Origin: Aliterella atlantica CENA595
GTDB taxonomy: Bacteria > Cyanobacteriota > Cyanobacteriia > Cyanobacteriales > Chroococcidiopsidaceae
Assembly: GCF_000952155.1 (NCBI RefSeq)
Contig: NZ_JYON01000015.1
Coordinates: forward strand, 1-64,000
Reading direction: 5' to 3'
DNA length: 64,000 bases
Position 1 is the first letter of the stretch. Each line of letters opens with the position of its first letter. The notes beneath the pieces were generated by a model, which was not told the origin of the DNA, ran no database searches, and was given only the letters and a program-made list of their open reading frames with translations. Shown one piece after another: positions 46,376 to 55,089 of the stretch. The translations under genes were made by a program, and so were the position numbers.

Positions 46376-47424
46376 TGGGCGGCGCGTAATGCGCTACCAA
46401 TTAATCCCACTTGCGGGTTTAAAACTATGTGAATGGGAACTTGCTCTAATAGAGAATGCATCCGTCCTTTGCTTAAGAATGCTTGGAGAAAATTGCCTTG
46501 TTGCATTAGGGGCAAGTTTTTGGCGGCAATGCCTCCAGCGATGTAAAGTCCGCCGTAGGGCAGAAATTTCAGCGCTACGTCTCCGGCTTCTGCGCCATAA
46601 GCTTCGATGAATATTTCCATCGTTTTTTGGGCGAGGGCATCTTGCTTATTGATAGCAGCCTTGGAGATTTCCCCTGCAAGATTGACAGATTTCTCTGCTT
46701 GCCCAATCTCGCGTTCCCAAGTTTTGTAGACTTCGGCTAAGGAGGAAGATTCTGGGTAGATTTTGCGATCGCGCAAAAATTGGTAAATCGCCACAATCCC
46801 TATCCCAGAAACTACTCGCTCGACTGAAACTCGATTGATGTTGTTTTTCTCTAAGATGTATTGCAACAAATCAAATTCCAATTGGGTTCGCGGGGCAAAG
46901 CTGCTATGTCCGCCTTCGGTGGCAAACACGCGGTAGCTTCCCGATTGGGGAATAACAAAACCTTGCCCTAACCCCGTACCTGCACCAATTACGGCAATTG
47001 GGGCATCAGTATTAGGTGTACCTGGCTGTAATGTATGCAAATCTTCCTCGGATAAACCTAAAACTCCATAGCCTACGGCGACAAAATCATTGATCAGCGC
47101 AACTTGGGCGACTTGCAACTCCCGTTCTAAGCGACTTGCCTCTAAGTTCCAATTTAAGTTAGTTAGCTTGGAGGTATTGTTGACAACGGGACCTGCAATG
47201 CCAAAACAAGCTTTTTCGGGAGTTATTTGGCTGCCTTGTTGTTGTGCCTCGCCTAAGAATTTGCCTACCATCGGTACTAGATCGGCAAATTCTTGACTGG
47301 GGTAGGTTTGCTCGTGCAAAGTAGTTTGGTTGGGTAATTGGCGATCGCCTGAAGTTGCTTGCGACTCCACTAACCGTAAAATTGTTTTAGTAGCGCCAAT
47401 GTCTCCTGCAAGTAGAATGGTCAT
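46372..47424 (-). CDS. glk: Glucokinase
   Basis: This ATP-dependent glucokinase of the Glk (non-ROK) family has 350 residues. Phosphate-1 is LLAGDIGATKTILRLV at the N-terminus, LINDFVAVGYGV carries the catalytic Asp near residue 112, and adenosine-binding appears as VIGAGTGLGQGFV. The substrate block is ATEGGHSSFAPR. GGLYIAGGIAAKNL near 305 is the C-terminal nucleotide contact. It lies between the porin and the sugar porter, all same strand, and should trap glucose from the MFS porter or ABC importer. A ROK kinase at 27465 may be functionally redundant. Confidence 0.95.
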   Translation of the reverse strand: MTILLAGDIGATKTILRLVESQATSGDRQLPNQTTLHEQTYPSQEFADLVPMVGKFLGEAQQQGSQITPEKACFGIAGPVVNNTSKLTNLNWNLEASRLERELQVAQVALINDFVAVGYGVLGLSEEDLHTLQPGTPNTDAPIAVIGAGTGLGQGFVIPQSGSYRVFATEGGHSSFAPRTQLEFDLLQYILEKNNINRVSVERVVSGIGIVAIYQFLRDRKIYPESSSLAEVYKTWEREIGQAEKSVNLAGEISKAAINKQDALAQKTMEIFIEAYGAEAGDVALKFLPYGGLYIAGGIAAKNLPLMQQGNFLQAFLSKGRMHSLLEQVPIHIVLNPQVGLIGSALRAAQ

Positions 47425-47458
47425 TTTTATTGCTCTCTAAATATTGCTAAAATTGCAC

Positions 47459-49180
47459 CTAGAACCTAAATACTGTTCTGAGTACGCCAATTACAACATC
47501 TTCGTTGTTGGCATTGTGATTGGGCGCAGTTAGCCAGATTACTCCTGGGGTAATTTGAATGTTGTCAGATATCTGATATCTATAGAAAGCCTCCAAATGC
47601 AAAGATGTATCGGGGTCTGCTTGACCGTTGTTTAAGGTACTGTCAATATTTGTCACCTTGGGTTCCATGCCGACTAAAATACCGCCGAGATTGCCTTCTT
47701 TGCCCAAATTAGGAAAAGCTAAGGTAACTGCCCAGTTCCAAACTTCTGCATCGCCTCTACCTATGTAGCGCTGGTTGGCGTAGCCTACCCAACCACCAAT
47801 AGAAAAATTAGGGCTGAGGGCGAAAGTTCCCGACACACCGTAGGCATTGGTAGATACTGCTCTGCCAAAGTTAGTATTTGATAAATTGCTGCCCGTACTC
47901 GTACCAAAAGGTATAAAGTCAGGATTTAACTCAGGATCTATGCCACCGCCTGTAGTAAAGAAAGAAGGGCTATAGCTGTTGATATAAGTTAGACCGATTT
48001 TAGAGCGATCGCTAGGACTAATAATTACTTGCGCCAAACCTGCATACACGCCGTCAAATAAGCCATTTTTTTCTGTAGGTGTTGCTGCTGTGTTGCTAGG
48101 GACTAAATAGCCTAAATTGAGTTCTATGCTGTCGCTAAAAAAGTGTCTCAATCCAACTCCAGAACCTCCAGAGTAGTTGTAGATAGGGTTACGCAAGGCA
48201 AATAGCGAAACTGCACCGCCATCAAAGTAAGGGTTTAATTGCGCGGAAGCATCTAAGTCAACAAAACCGTTGCCTGTAGCCGCCAGGTAGAAATTAGTTC
48301 GAGAGCCTATAGGAAAACGATACCGCAACAGTCCTAAACCAAATTCATTGTCGCTATCGCCGTCAAACTCTACGCGACCTTCGTTTGTAAGTAATGGACC
48401 GCTATTTGTCCCGCCTAAAGGCGTAACGTTGTTGGCTTGCAAGCGAGTTGTGAGTAAGTCTCTACCGCTAAAGCTGGTATCTAAATTGAGTCGCGTTCGT
48501 TGGCTTAAGGTAGGAACTCTGTCAATTGACTCGCCGTTGGCATTTTCCCCACCAAGGACGCTGACTACACCAACTACAATTTCACCATTGAGTCTTGTCG
48601 TAGTAGAAAATTGATTGGCTTCTAGTTCGGCTGTAGCGACTTCAAGATTATCAACGCGCCCGCGTATAGTTGCAAGTTCGGTAGCAAATTCCTCTTGCAA
48701 GCGCTGCAATGTTGCTAAGTCTTCTCTGGTTGCTAAATTACTTGTAGCTGTACCAATTAGCTCGTTTACTCGGTCTAAACAAGCGTTCAAGCCAGCGGCA
48801 AATTCGTAGCGAGTCAAAGCCCGATTGCCGCGATACGTACCATCTGGATAACCAGCAATACAGCCGTAACGTTCGACTAGAGATTGCAATGCTTGAAATG
48901 CCCAATCAGTCGGTTGTACGTCTGATAGCTGAGAAACAGATGTAACTTGCCCCATAGAATTTTCGTTACTGCTAGGTGGGGTAGTTGTTGGTACTTCTGC
49001 TTGGGCTAAATAGTTGTTGGATGCAACTCGATCTGGCGATCGCAATGATTTAATTAATTCGGTATTGCGTCGCTCGCTTTGTTCTCCTGCTTCTGTCGCG
49101 ATCGCTGGACTAAAATTACCTAAGTTGCAAATCAATCCTGTATAAACAAGGGCTGTTGTTGTTAGTAAATGTCCTTTCAT
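47459..49180 (-). CDS. SLH-domain OprB-type outer-membrane porin
   Basis: A 573-residue porin. A signal peptide at 1-30 is followed by a Ser/Thr/Pro-rich linker, an SLH domain (VQPTDWAFQALQSLVERYGCIAGYPDG near 88, TRYEFAAGLNACLDRVNELI) that anchors to the cell-wall glycan, a short coiled coil (LQRLQEEFATELATIRGRVDNLEV) and a C-terminal beta barrel of the carbohydrate-selective OprB family ending in VLRTVFRF, with the terminal Phe required for barrel insertion. ATG 49180 begins a good signal peptide. Cyanobacterial members include general or iron porins, but the location between a sugar dehydrogenase and glucokinase suggests sugar entry here. Confidence 0.9.
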   Translation of the reverse strand: MKGHLLTTTALVYTGLICNLGNFSPAIATEAGEQSERRNTELIKSLRSPDRVASNNYLAQAEVPTTTPPSSNENSMGQVTSVSQLSDVQPTDWAFQALQSLVERYGCIAGYPDGTYRGNRALTRYEFAAGLNACLDRVNELIGTATSNLATREDLATLQRLQEEFATELATIRGRVDNLEVATAELEANQFSTTTRLNGEIVVGVVSVLGGENANGESIDRVPTLSQRTRLNLDTSFSGRDLLTTRLQANNVTPLGGTNSGPLLTNEGRVEFDGDSDNEFGLGLLRYRFPIGSRTNFYLAATGNGFVDLDASAQLNPYFDGGAVSLFALRNPIYNYSGGSGVGLRHFFSDSIELNLGYLVPSNTAATPTEKNGLFDGVYAGLAQVIISPSDRSKIGLTYINSYSPSFFTTGGGIDPELNPDFIPFGTSTGSNLSNTNFGRAVSTNAYGVSGTFALSPNFSIGGWVGYANQRYIGRGDAEVWNWAVTLAFPNLGKEGNLGGILVGMEPKVTNIDSTLNNGQADPDTSLHLEAFYRYQISDNIQITPGVIWLTAPNHNANNEDVVIGVLRTVFRF

Positions 49181-49237
49181 CACGCCTCCACTAAACATTA
49201 ATAATCTACTTATCTTGTCAAGTCAAAATAACAAAAG

Positions 49238-50269
49238 TTAATCTGCTCTAATTAGCTTTTGTTCTTTACTACTTTGGATAGCTGTTTCAATAATTCGCAT
49301 CACATTAACTCCATCTTCGGCAGTAACGGCAACTGGACAATTTTCTACAATTGCTTTATACATCGCGTCGTAATACTCCAAATAGCTACCTTTTGAACTT
49401 TTAATTTTTTCTCTTTTTTCTGTATGTAATAATCCATAATTGCTTTCCGGTTCAGTATACCAATCATCAGTATTTGGCTTTATCCCTGCACGCAACTTTT
49501 CTTCTTGCTTATCAGTCCTATTTTTTAAAAAAGAACCCTTTGTACCGTGTAATATGTAAGCAGGTGCAGGTTCGCACACTAAAAAACTTGCTTTTAGTCT
49601 TACGCGCAGTTTTTCGTAATATAAAATTGCTGCAAAATAATCTTCTACCTGCGATTCTTTTCTTGTTATCCGCAAGTCAGCATAAACACCATCAGGCATT
49701 CCAAATAAATATAAAGCTTGGTCTATAATGTGCGGACCTAAGTCTTTGAGTATTCCTGCGCCTGGATTTGGAGTTTCTAAATGTTGTTTGGAATTGAGAT
49801 TTGGTTTGTATCTTTCAAAACTAAATTCTGCTTCAATAATATCTCCAAGTACACCTTTTTGAACGATCGCTTTTACTGTTTGAAAGTCGCTATCCCAGCG
49901 CCGATTTTGATATACAGATAATTTTTTGCCTTGTTTTAGAGCTAATTGTTGGAGTTCTACGGCTTGAGCCACTGTAGTAGTAAAAGCTTTTTCTACTACT
50001 ACGTGTTTGCCTGCTTTTAAGGCGGCTTTAGCATAGTCGTAATGGGTATAAGTTGGTGTATTTACTACAACTAGCTCTACTTCCTCATCAGCTAGCAGCG
50101 CTTGCAGATCGGGGTAGCTTTTTGCAGTAGGATAATCTTGCCCAATTAGCTTTTTGCTTCTTTCCCAAGCCCCAGCTATTTGAAATCCAGGATGTAAATC
50201 GAGGAAAGGTGCATGAAATATCTTTCCCGATAAACCGTACGCACAAAGAGCCGTGTTAATAGTTTTCAT
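49238..50269 (-). CDS. Gfo/Idh/MocA-family NAD(P)-dependent dehydrogenase
   Basis: A 343-residue sugar or polyol dehydrogenase. The Rossmann N-terminus has ALCAYGLSGKIFHAPFLDLHPGF, which is most like the IolW/YvaA (scyllo-inositol dehydrogenase, NADP) subgroup. VVNTPTYTHYDYAKAALKAGKHVVVEKAF has the conserved EK dipeptide near residue 95. The C-terminal domain contains DLGPHIIDQALYLFG with the catalytic His. ATG 50269 fits the family start. It follows rbsC by 44 bp, so the imported compound may be oxidised directly. That would suit an inositol or pentose substrate as well as ribose. Confidence 0.88.
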   Translation of the reverse strand: MKTINTALCAYGLSGKIFHAPFLDLHPGFQIAGAWERSKKLIGQDYPTAKSYPDLQALLADEEVELVVVNTPTYTHYDYAKAALKAGKHVVVEKAFTTTVAQAVELQQLALKQGKKLSVYQNRRWDSDFQTVKAIVQKGVLGDIIEAEFSFERYKPNLNSKQHLETPNPGAGILKDLGPHIIDQALYLFGMPDGVYADLRITRKESQVEDYFAAILYYEKLRVRLKASFLVCEPAPAYILHGTKGSFLKNRTDKQEEKLRAGIKPNTDDWYTEPESNYGLLHTEKREKIKSSKGSYLEYYDAMYKAIVENCPVAVTAEDGVNVMRIIETAIQSSKEQKLIRAD

Positions 50270-50313
50270 CTGTATGGCAGAAATAAAGACTTGGGATGAA
50301 TGCAAGCATTGTT

Positions 50314-51303
50314 TTAGCGGCGCGAACGTCGGCGGAGTCTATCAATAATTACCGCCACAATAATTACTAAACCTTTGACAACTAACTGCCAGAAATAAGA
50401 CAGATTTAAAAGCGTCAAACCATTATTAAGCACCGCAATAATTAACGCACCCAAAAGCGTGCCGACAATAGTGCCAACACCGCCTGTAAAGCTAGTTCCA
50501 CCCAAAATTACAGCAGCGATCGCATCTAATTCATAACCTTGTCCCAAAGTCCCAGTAGCGCTAAATAGACGGCTAGAACTCATAATGCCGCCCAAACCTG
50601 CAAGAGCGCCACTTACGCCATAGACAAACAGCAACACGCGATTGACTTTAATCCCTGTAAGTCGCGCTGCCCTTTCGTTACCACCTACAGCATAAATTTG
50701 TACGCCTAGTACAGTTTGCCTCAGCACAAACCAACTAATAGCTACAGTCAATAAAGCAATGACAGCTAGCCAAGGTAAGGGACCTAAATAAGTATTACCC
50801 ACCCAAGCAAAATTCAAATCGCGGTTAAAAACTGTTGTGCCATTAGCAATCAAAAAGGCAGCACCGCGCAAAGCAGTCAACGAACCCAACGTAACGATAA
50901 ACGGTGGCACATCCAAAAAGGTAATCAAAGCGCCGTTGAGTAAGCCCAAAGCTAACCCTACCAGCAAGCCTGCTAATACCGCCGCCCATCCCAAACCAGG
51001 AATTAACGATACCAGTACAGAAACTACCGCCGAGACAGCCAAAATTGAACCTACCGACAAGTCAATCCCGCCAGTGAGAATAACAAATGTCATTCCAGTT
51101 GCCAGCACAATATTGATTGATGCTTGGCGAAATATATTGACAAGGTTGTTGGGTGTAAGGAAATTAGGACTGAGAAAAGAAAACAGGACGCAAATTAAGA
51201 TCAATATCGGCAAAATACCTGCAACTTGGAGCAGAGTATTAACTGATTTGCGCTTGCGCGATTTTTCTTGCTGACTAACTCGCTTATCGGCAACTTGGCT
51301 CAT
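50314..51303 (-). CDS. rbsC: Sugar ABC transporter permease (RbsC type)
   Basis: Inner-membrane permease of the ribose/xylose/inositol (CUT2) importer family. It begins with a basic cytoplasmic tail, then [18 protein letters not shown], the CUT2 block [52 protein letters not shown], and the coupling region [14 protein letters not shown] near residue 208. [16 protein letters not shown] closes the core. The 329-residue length is normal. It overlaps the ATPase gene by 4 bp. The ribose name reflects family, not proven substrate. Confidence 0.93.
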   Translation of the reverse strand: MSQVADKRVSQQEKSRKRKSVNTLLQVAGILPILILICVLFSFLSPNFLTPNNLVNIFRQASINIVLATGMTFVILTGGIDLSVGSILAVSAVVSVLVSLIPGLGWAAVLAGLLVGLALGLLNGALITFLDVPPFIVTLGSLTALRGAAFLIANGTTVFNRDLNFAWVGNTYLGPLPWLAVIALLTVAISWFVLRQTVLGVQIYAVGGNERAARLTGIKVNRVLLFVYGVSGALAGLGGIMSSSRLFSATGTLGQGYELDAIAAVILGGTSFTGGVGTIVGTLLGALIIAVLNNGLTLLNLSYFWQLVVKGLVIIVAVIIDRLRRRSRR

Positions 51304-52853
51304 ACTGCTTGTACCTCCGCCGCTCCTGTGGCATATTGCATAATATTTTCTTGAGTAATCTTTTGCTCAGGGCTATCGTCGAGTTCGCCAACTAAACGCC
51401 CTTCGCGCATGACTAAAACGCGATCGCTCATGCCGACAATTTCTGGTAATTCGCTAGAAACCATCAAAATAGCGACTCCTTGGGCGGCAAGTTCGCTGAT
51501 AATTTTGTAAATTTCGCTCTTAGCGCCGATATCTACGCCCCGTGTTGGTTCGTCTAACATCAGGATTTGGGGTTTAATTGCCAGCCACCTTGCTAGTAGT
51601 AGCTTTTGCTGATTGCCACCAGAAAGATCCAATGCCCTCAGTTCCAAATTGGCAAGGCGAATATTGAAGTTTTCTACCGCACCTTTGGCTAACTGATTGA
51701 CTGCACCCCAATTAACTATTCCCCCCTTGGCTTCTCGCTTGAGGGTATTAAGGGCAATATTCTTGCGGCAACTCATTTCTAAAAACAAGCCTTGATCTTT
51801 GCGATCTTCTGGCACGTAACCAATTCCGGCATTGATAGCATCGCTAGGAGAATTAATCTCTACTTTTTTGCCATTAAGCAAGATTTCACCGCTAACTTTT
51901 GGATCTGCGCCAAAAATTAGCCGCGATACTTCTGTTCGTCCTGCGCCTACTAACCCCGCCAGTCCCAGAATCTCGCCAGCACGCAGTTCAAAACTAACAC
52001 CATCTACTTTGCGTCCGTCGCCGATATTTCTCACTTCCAACACTACCGAACTTGGATGCAGTTGGCGTTGATGTTCGTAAAAATCTTGCATCGACCGACC
52101 GACCATCATCTGCACCAATCTTTGCGGCGAAATTTCTTCCCGCAATAGACTGCCGATATATTGACCGTCGCGCAGGACGCTAACTCGATCTGCTAAGGCA
52201 TAGATTTCTTCCATGCGATGGCTGATGTAAATAATTGCAATCCCGTCACGGCGCAGTTTGCGAATTACTTCAAACAAACGCTCGGTTTCGCGGTCAGATA
52301 AGGCTGCTGTTGGTTCATCCATGACCAATACGCGGCTTTTGTCCTTCAGCGCCCTGGCAATTTCTACTTGCTGTTGTTCGGCGATTGATAAAGTTCCAAC
52401 TATATCGCTGGCTTTGAAAGTGGCTCCCAAACTAGCTAGTACCTGCTTGGCTTCTGCTTCCATGCCTTGACGGTCTAAAAACTGCCCGCGCTGCAACTCG
52501 CTACCCATAAAAATATTTTCGGTAACAGTTAAGTTAGGCGCGACGTTGAGTTCTTGATAAATCAGGTTGATTCCGGCTTGCCTGGCGATCGCTGGATTGG
52601 TAATTTTCAGGGGTTGACCGTTGATGCGAATTTCTCCACCATCAGCAATATAAGCCCCAGCCAAAATTTTCATTAAGGTGCTTTTGCCTGCACCGTTTTC
52701 ACCCATTAGGGCGTGAACTTCTCCGCCATAGATAGATAGGTTGACATTTTGTAGTGCAGGTACGCCATGAAATTGCTTGCTAATTCCTTGCATTTCTAAT
52801 ACAGGGATAGCAGTTGATGCATCGGAAAATAAGGTTTCTGTGTTTGTAGTCAT
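51300..52853 (-). CDS. rbsA: Sugar ABC transporter ATPase, two ABC domains (RbsA type)
   Basis: A 517-residue tandem ATPase of the CUT2 family. Domain 1 has Walker [10 protein letters not shown] near residue 54, signature [15 protein letters not shown] and Walker [12 protein letters not shown]. Domain 2 has the degenerate Walker [10 protein letters not shown] near 300, signature [15 protein letters not shown] and Walker [13 protein letters not shown]. This pairing of one intact and one altered P-loop is normal for RbsA/XylG/MglA. It is separated from rbsB by 255 bp containing a stem-loop. Confidence 0.94.
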   Translation of the reverse strand: MTTNTETLFSDASTAIPVLEMQGISKQFHGVPALQNVNLSIYGGEVHALMGENGAGKSTLMKILAGAYIADGGEIRINGQPLKITNPAIARQAGINLIYQELNVAPNLTVTENIFMGSELQRGQFLDRQGMEAEAKQVLASLGATFKASDIVGTLSIAEQQQVEIARALKDKSRVLVMDEPTAALSDRETERLFEVIRKLRRDGIAIIYISHRMEEIYALADRVSVLRDGQYIGSLLREEISPQRLVQMMVGRSMQDFYEHQRQLHPSSVVLEVRNIGDGRKVDGVSFELRAGEILGLAGLVGAGRTEVSRLIFGADPKVSGEILLNGKKVEINSPSDAINAGIGYVPEDRKDQGLFLEMSCRKNIALNTLKREAKGGIVNWGAVNQLAKGAVENFNIRLANLELRALDLSGGNQQKLLLARWLAIKPQILMLDEPTRGVDIGAKSEIYKIISELAAQGVAILMVSSELPEIVGMSDRVLVMREGRLVGELDDSPEQKITQENIMQYATGAAEVQAV

Positions 52854-52952
52854 AACTATTTCCAGCAGAAAGTTAGCAGTTGGTAATAAGTATTTGTCAC
52901 CTATTACCTGCCGCCGTTAAATTTCGTTTTTAAAAGCGATCGCGCCTTGAAG

Positions 52953-52985
52953 AGAGTTTTGAGGCTTTTATCACCTCAAAACTCT
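52953..52985 (-). promoter_or_regulatory. Intercistronic stem-loop between rbsB and rbsA
   Basis: A perfect 12-bp stem (52953-52964 with 52974-52985) closes a 9-nt loop in the 255-bp gap after the binding-protein gene. No T-run follows on the minus strand. A partial terminator or 3'-stabilising hairpin that keeps binding-protein mRNA in excess would be typical of such operons; this is inference. Confidence 0.5.
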
Positions 52986-53108
52986 AAAATGCTCTGCATT
53001 AATCGTAAATATGAGCAATGACAGAGCGAATGTACCGCTAGATACACATTAAACTCAACTTTGCAATTCTTAATTCAAAATTGATTGTGTTGTAAATCAC
53101 ACATTTGC

Positions 53109-54101
53109 TTACCAACCTTTAGCGGTACTGACATTTTCTCGCGTAATTAGGGTTACAGGCAGCAGAATAGTTGATGTTTCCGGCTTTTTGCCATTTAAGA
53201 TGTCATTGCCGACTCTAACTGCTGTTTCTGTCATCCCGCGTGGATTTTGCGTCGCGGTTGCTGCATAGAGGCTATTTTCAGAGGCGATCGCTTTGATCGC
53301 TTCGGGCGCACCATCTACACCCACAATAAAAAACTCTTTGCGTTGGGCTTGGCTAGCCGCTAAGTCTACTCCCGTACCGCTAGGATCGTTGATCGCAAAT
53401 ACTGCATCTATCTTTGGGAAGGTAGTTAGCAAGTCTGTCATTACCCTTAATCCGCCTTCTCTACTACCTTCGGCGTTTTGATCTCTAGAAAGGACTTTGA
53501 TATTAGGATACTTGGCTAATACTTTGTCGCAACCTTCGACTCGCTGGATAACTGAGGCAACTGGAGGACCGTTGACAATCACTATATTACCTTGCCCTTT
53601 GAGGCGATCGGCAATGTACTGACAACTTACTTCTCCTGCTTGCACGTTGTTGGTAGTAACGGTAGCATCTACATCTGCATCTACTGCTGTATCTACTGCA
53701 ATGACAACTTTGCCTGCACGTCTGGCGTTGTCTACTGCTGGCTTAATCCCTTGACTGTCAGCAGCATTGAGAATAATTAAGTCGGTATTGGCGGCAACAA
53801 AGTTTTCTAGTTGATTAGTCTGTTGGTTAACGTCGTAGCCACTAGAAACTACTGTAACTTTGACATCATCACCGCCTAGTTTCTTGGCTTCGGCTTCTGC
53901 ACCTTTGCCCATGACGACGAAGAAAGGATTGCTCAAATCGCCTACAGTCACGCCAACTGAGCGTAATTTTCCATCTTTATTGCCGCTACTCGCTACTTCT
54001 GTAGCATTAGGGCTAGGTTGAGAGGCGTTATTTTCGGCAGTATTATTGCAGCCTACTAGCGTCAGGGCGAGTAGACTAAATGCGATCGCTATTTTTTTCA
54101 T
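53109..54101 (-). CDS. rbsB: Sugar-binding lipoprotein of ABC transporter (RbsB type)
   Basis: ATG 54101 opens a lipoprotein signal (MKKIAIAFSLLALTLVGC, Cys 18), so the protein is anchored outside the inner membrane. The periplasmic-binding-protein fold of the ribose/galactose class follows: VGVTVGDLSNPFFVVMGKGAE, NQLENFVAANTDLIILNAAD, YIADRLKGQG, FPKIDAVFAINDPSGTG and VGVDGAPEAIKAI. The 330-residue length is normal. The extended frame to 54131 would spoil the signal. A frameshifted paralogue lies just upstream (54374-54674), beyond which are two LacI-type operators. This is the likely first live gene of the sugar operon. Confidence 0.93.
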   Translation of the reverse strand: MKKIAIAFSLLALTLVGCNNTAENNASQPSPNATEVASSGNKDGKLRSVGVTVGDLSNPFFVVMGKGAEAEAKKLGGDDVKVTVVSSGYDVNQQTNQLENFVAANTDLIILNAADSQGIKPAVDNARRAGKVVIAVDTAVDADVDATVTTNNVQAGEVSCQYIADRLKGQGNIVIVNGPPVASVIQRVEGCDKVLAKYPNIKVLSRDQNAEGSREGGLRVMTDLLTTFPKIDAVFAINDPSGTGVDLAASQAQRKEFFIVGVDGAPEAIKAIASENSLYAATATQNPRGMTETAVRVGNDILNGKKPETSTILLPVTLITRENVSTAKGW

Positions 54102-54373
54102 ATTTATCTCCAAGTCATTACCACCCCACACCTAATGGCAGAGGTTTACAAGCAAAATTTTGGATTGCTTCCGATTTACTAGCCTTTGTCGCTATTAATG
54201 CAATCTTTCATAACTAACTAGGCTGAAATCTTGACATAGTGGGAGCTTTTTTCCTGGCAAAAGATATTACCAACAAACCGCTTTTTTAGCTATTTTTTGG
54301 CAACTACCAATTGTTGCAAATAGACTAAAGTGCGTCGGATTTACCGCCAACACTAAGAAGGATAAAAATTCTT

Positions 54374-54674
54374 TTATCTTGCTTGCCTAGTTGCTAAATC
54401 TGCCCCTAACTCACTTTGATAGTTGGTAGCAAACACAACATCAATCTTAGGGATGGTTATCGACGAATCGCTCATTTATCTTAATATTTCTATTTTTAAG
54501 CGATCGCTAATAGCTACAATCTCAGCCACTTATTGTTAAGGCTATCTGTAACATCTACCTCAATTGACATTTATATTCGCTTGCTCAAAGTCTATCAATT
54601 GCCCGTTAGCTTCCCGATTGAGTACATCATTTTGCTAAAAATTGTTGAATCTCATTGTTTGCTTCTGAAACCAT
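54374..54674 (-). pseudogene. Decayed sugar-binding-protein gene (rbsB paralogue)
   Basis: Pieces of the same family as the downstream rbsB appear in the right order but in different frames and with stops. The order is NEIQQFLAK after ATG 54674 (compare NQLENFVAA), then IEVDVTDSLNN (compare VDADVDATVTTNN), AEIVAISDRLK (compare the YIADRLK region), and 54374-54475 MSDSSITIPKIDVVFATN followed by GADLATRQAR (compare MTDLLTTFPKIDAVFAIN and GVDLAASQAQ). The last piece matches at about 18 of 33 positions. About 40 residues between ADRLK and PKID are missing, and the signal peptide and C-terminus are not visible. It sits about 45 bp downstream of the operators in minus-strand direction, so it was probably once the first gene of the operon. 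Confidence 0.75.
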
Positions 54675-54718
54675 ATTTTCCTACTTTTCAATGTTTTTAA
54701 ATAGGAGATTTTTAATTC

Positions 54719-54734
54719 ATGCACACCTGTGCAT
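54719..54734. promoter_or_regulatory. LacI-type operator O1 of the sugar operon
   Basis: ATGCACACCTGTGCAT differs from the lacI-proximal palindrome only at the two central bases (CC/CT for CG). It lies about 45 bp upstream of the decayed binding-protein start and 618 bp upstream of the live rbsB. Confidence 0.75.
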
Positions 54735-54762
54735 AACCATCATAGACTTTCTCATCACCTTT

Positions 54763-54778
54763 ATGCACACCTGTGCGT
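54763..54778. promoter_or_regulatory. LacI-type operator O2 of the sugar operon
   Basis: ATGCACACCTGTGCGT matches O1 at 15 of 16 positions. The centres of O1 and O2 are 44 bp apart, close to four helical turns, so two dimers could bind on the same face. A minus-strand -10-like TATGAT lies between them. Confidence 0.7.
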
Positions 54779-55089
54779 AAACTTATATTAAGCTTCTGGA
54801 AAGATTATTCTGTCGCCAAACCAAGAAGAGGAGGCAAAATTTTATGTGGCGATAGATAAATTCGCCTGTTTGCGGGGAACTATAAGTAAAGCAACAACTA
54901 TTTACATTCAAGTTGGATTGATAGGAGGCGAAATTTGCTTTCTTCCTCGTTACTGGATAACACCAGCACAACCCCAAAACAACAGCATAGCTGCATCACA
55001 AATATGCCGTCAGAAATTGCTAGCATCACAAGCAAGGTAAAGTCGGCGCTAGAACCTAAAACTGGCACTTGCCAAAGGCAGGTGCTACT
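54779..55089. other. Upstream region of the second CHASE4 gene
   Basis: This 311-bp stretch lies between the operators and the CHASE4-GGDEF-EAL gene. Two 64-codon frames on opposite strands overlap here, but neither has a domain or good codon pattern. The promoter of the plus-strand gene should be here. GGCACTTGCCAAAGGCAGGTGCTA just before its ATG contains a CACTTGCC/GGCAGGTG dyad that could fold at the ribosome-binding region. Confidence 0.4.

Noticed and set aside
54783..55040. Two overlapping 64-codon frames before the second CHASE4 gene
   Set aside because: They are on opposite strands over the same DNA, with no ribosome site or domain. The region is better read as promoter.
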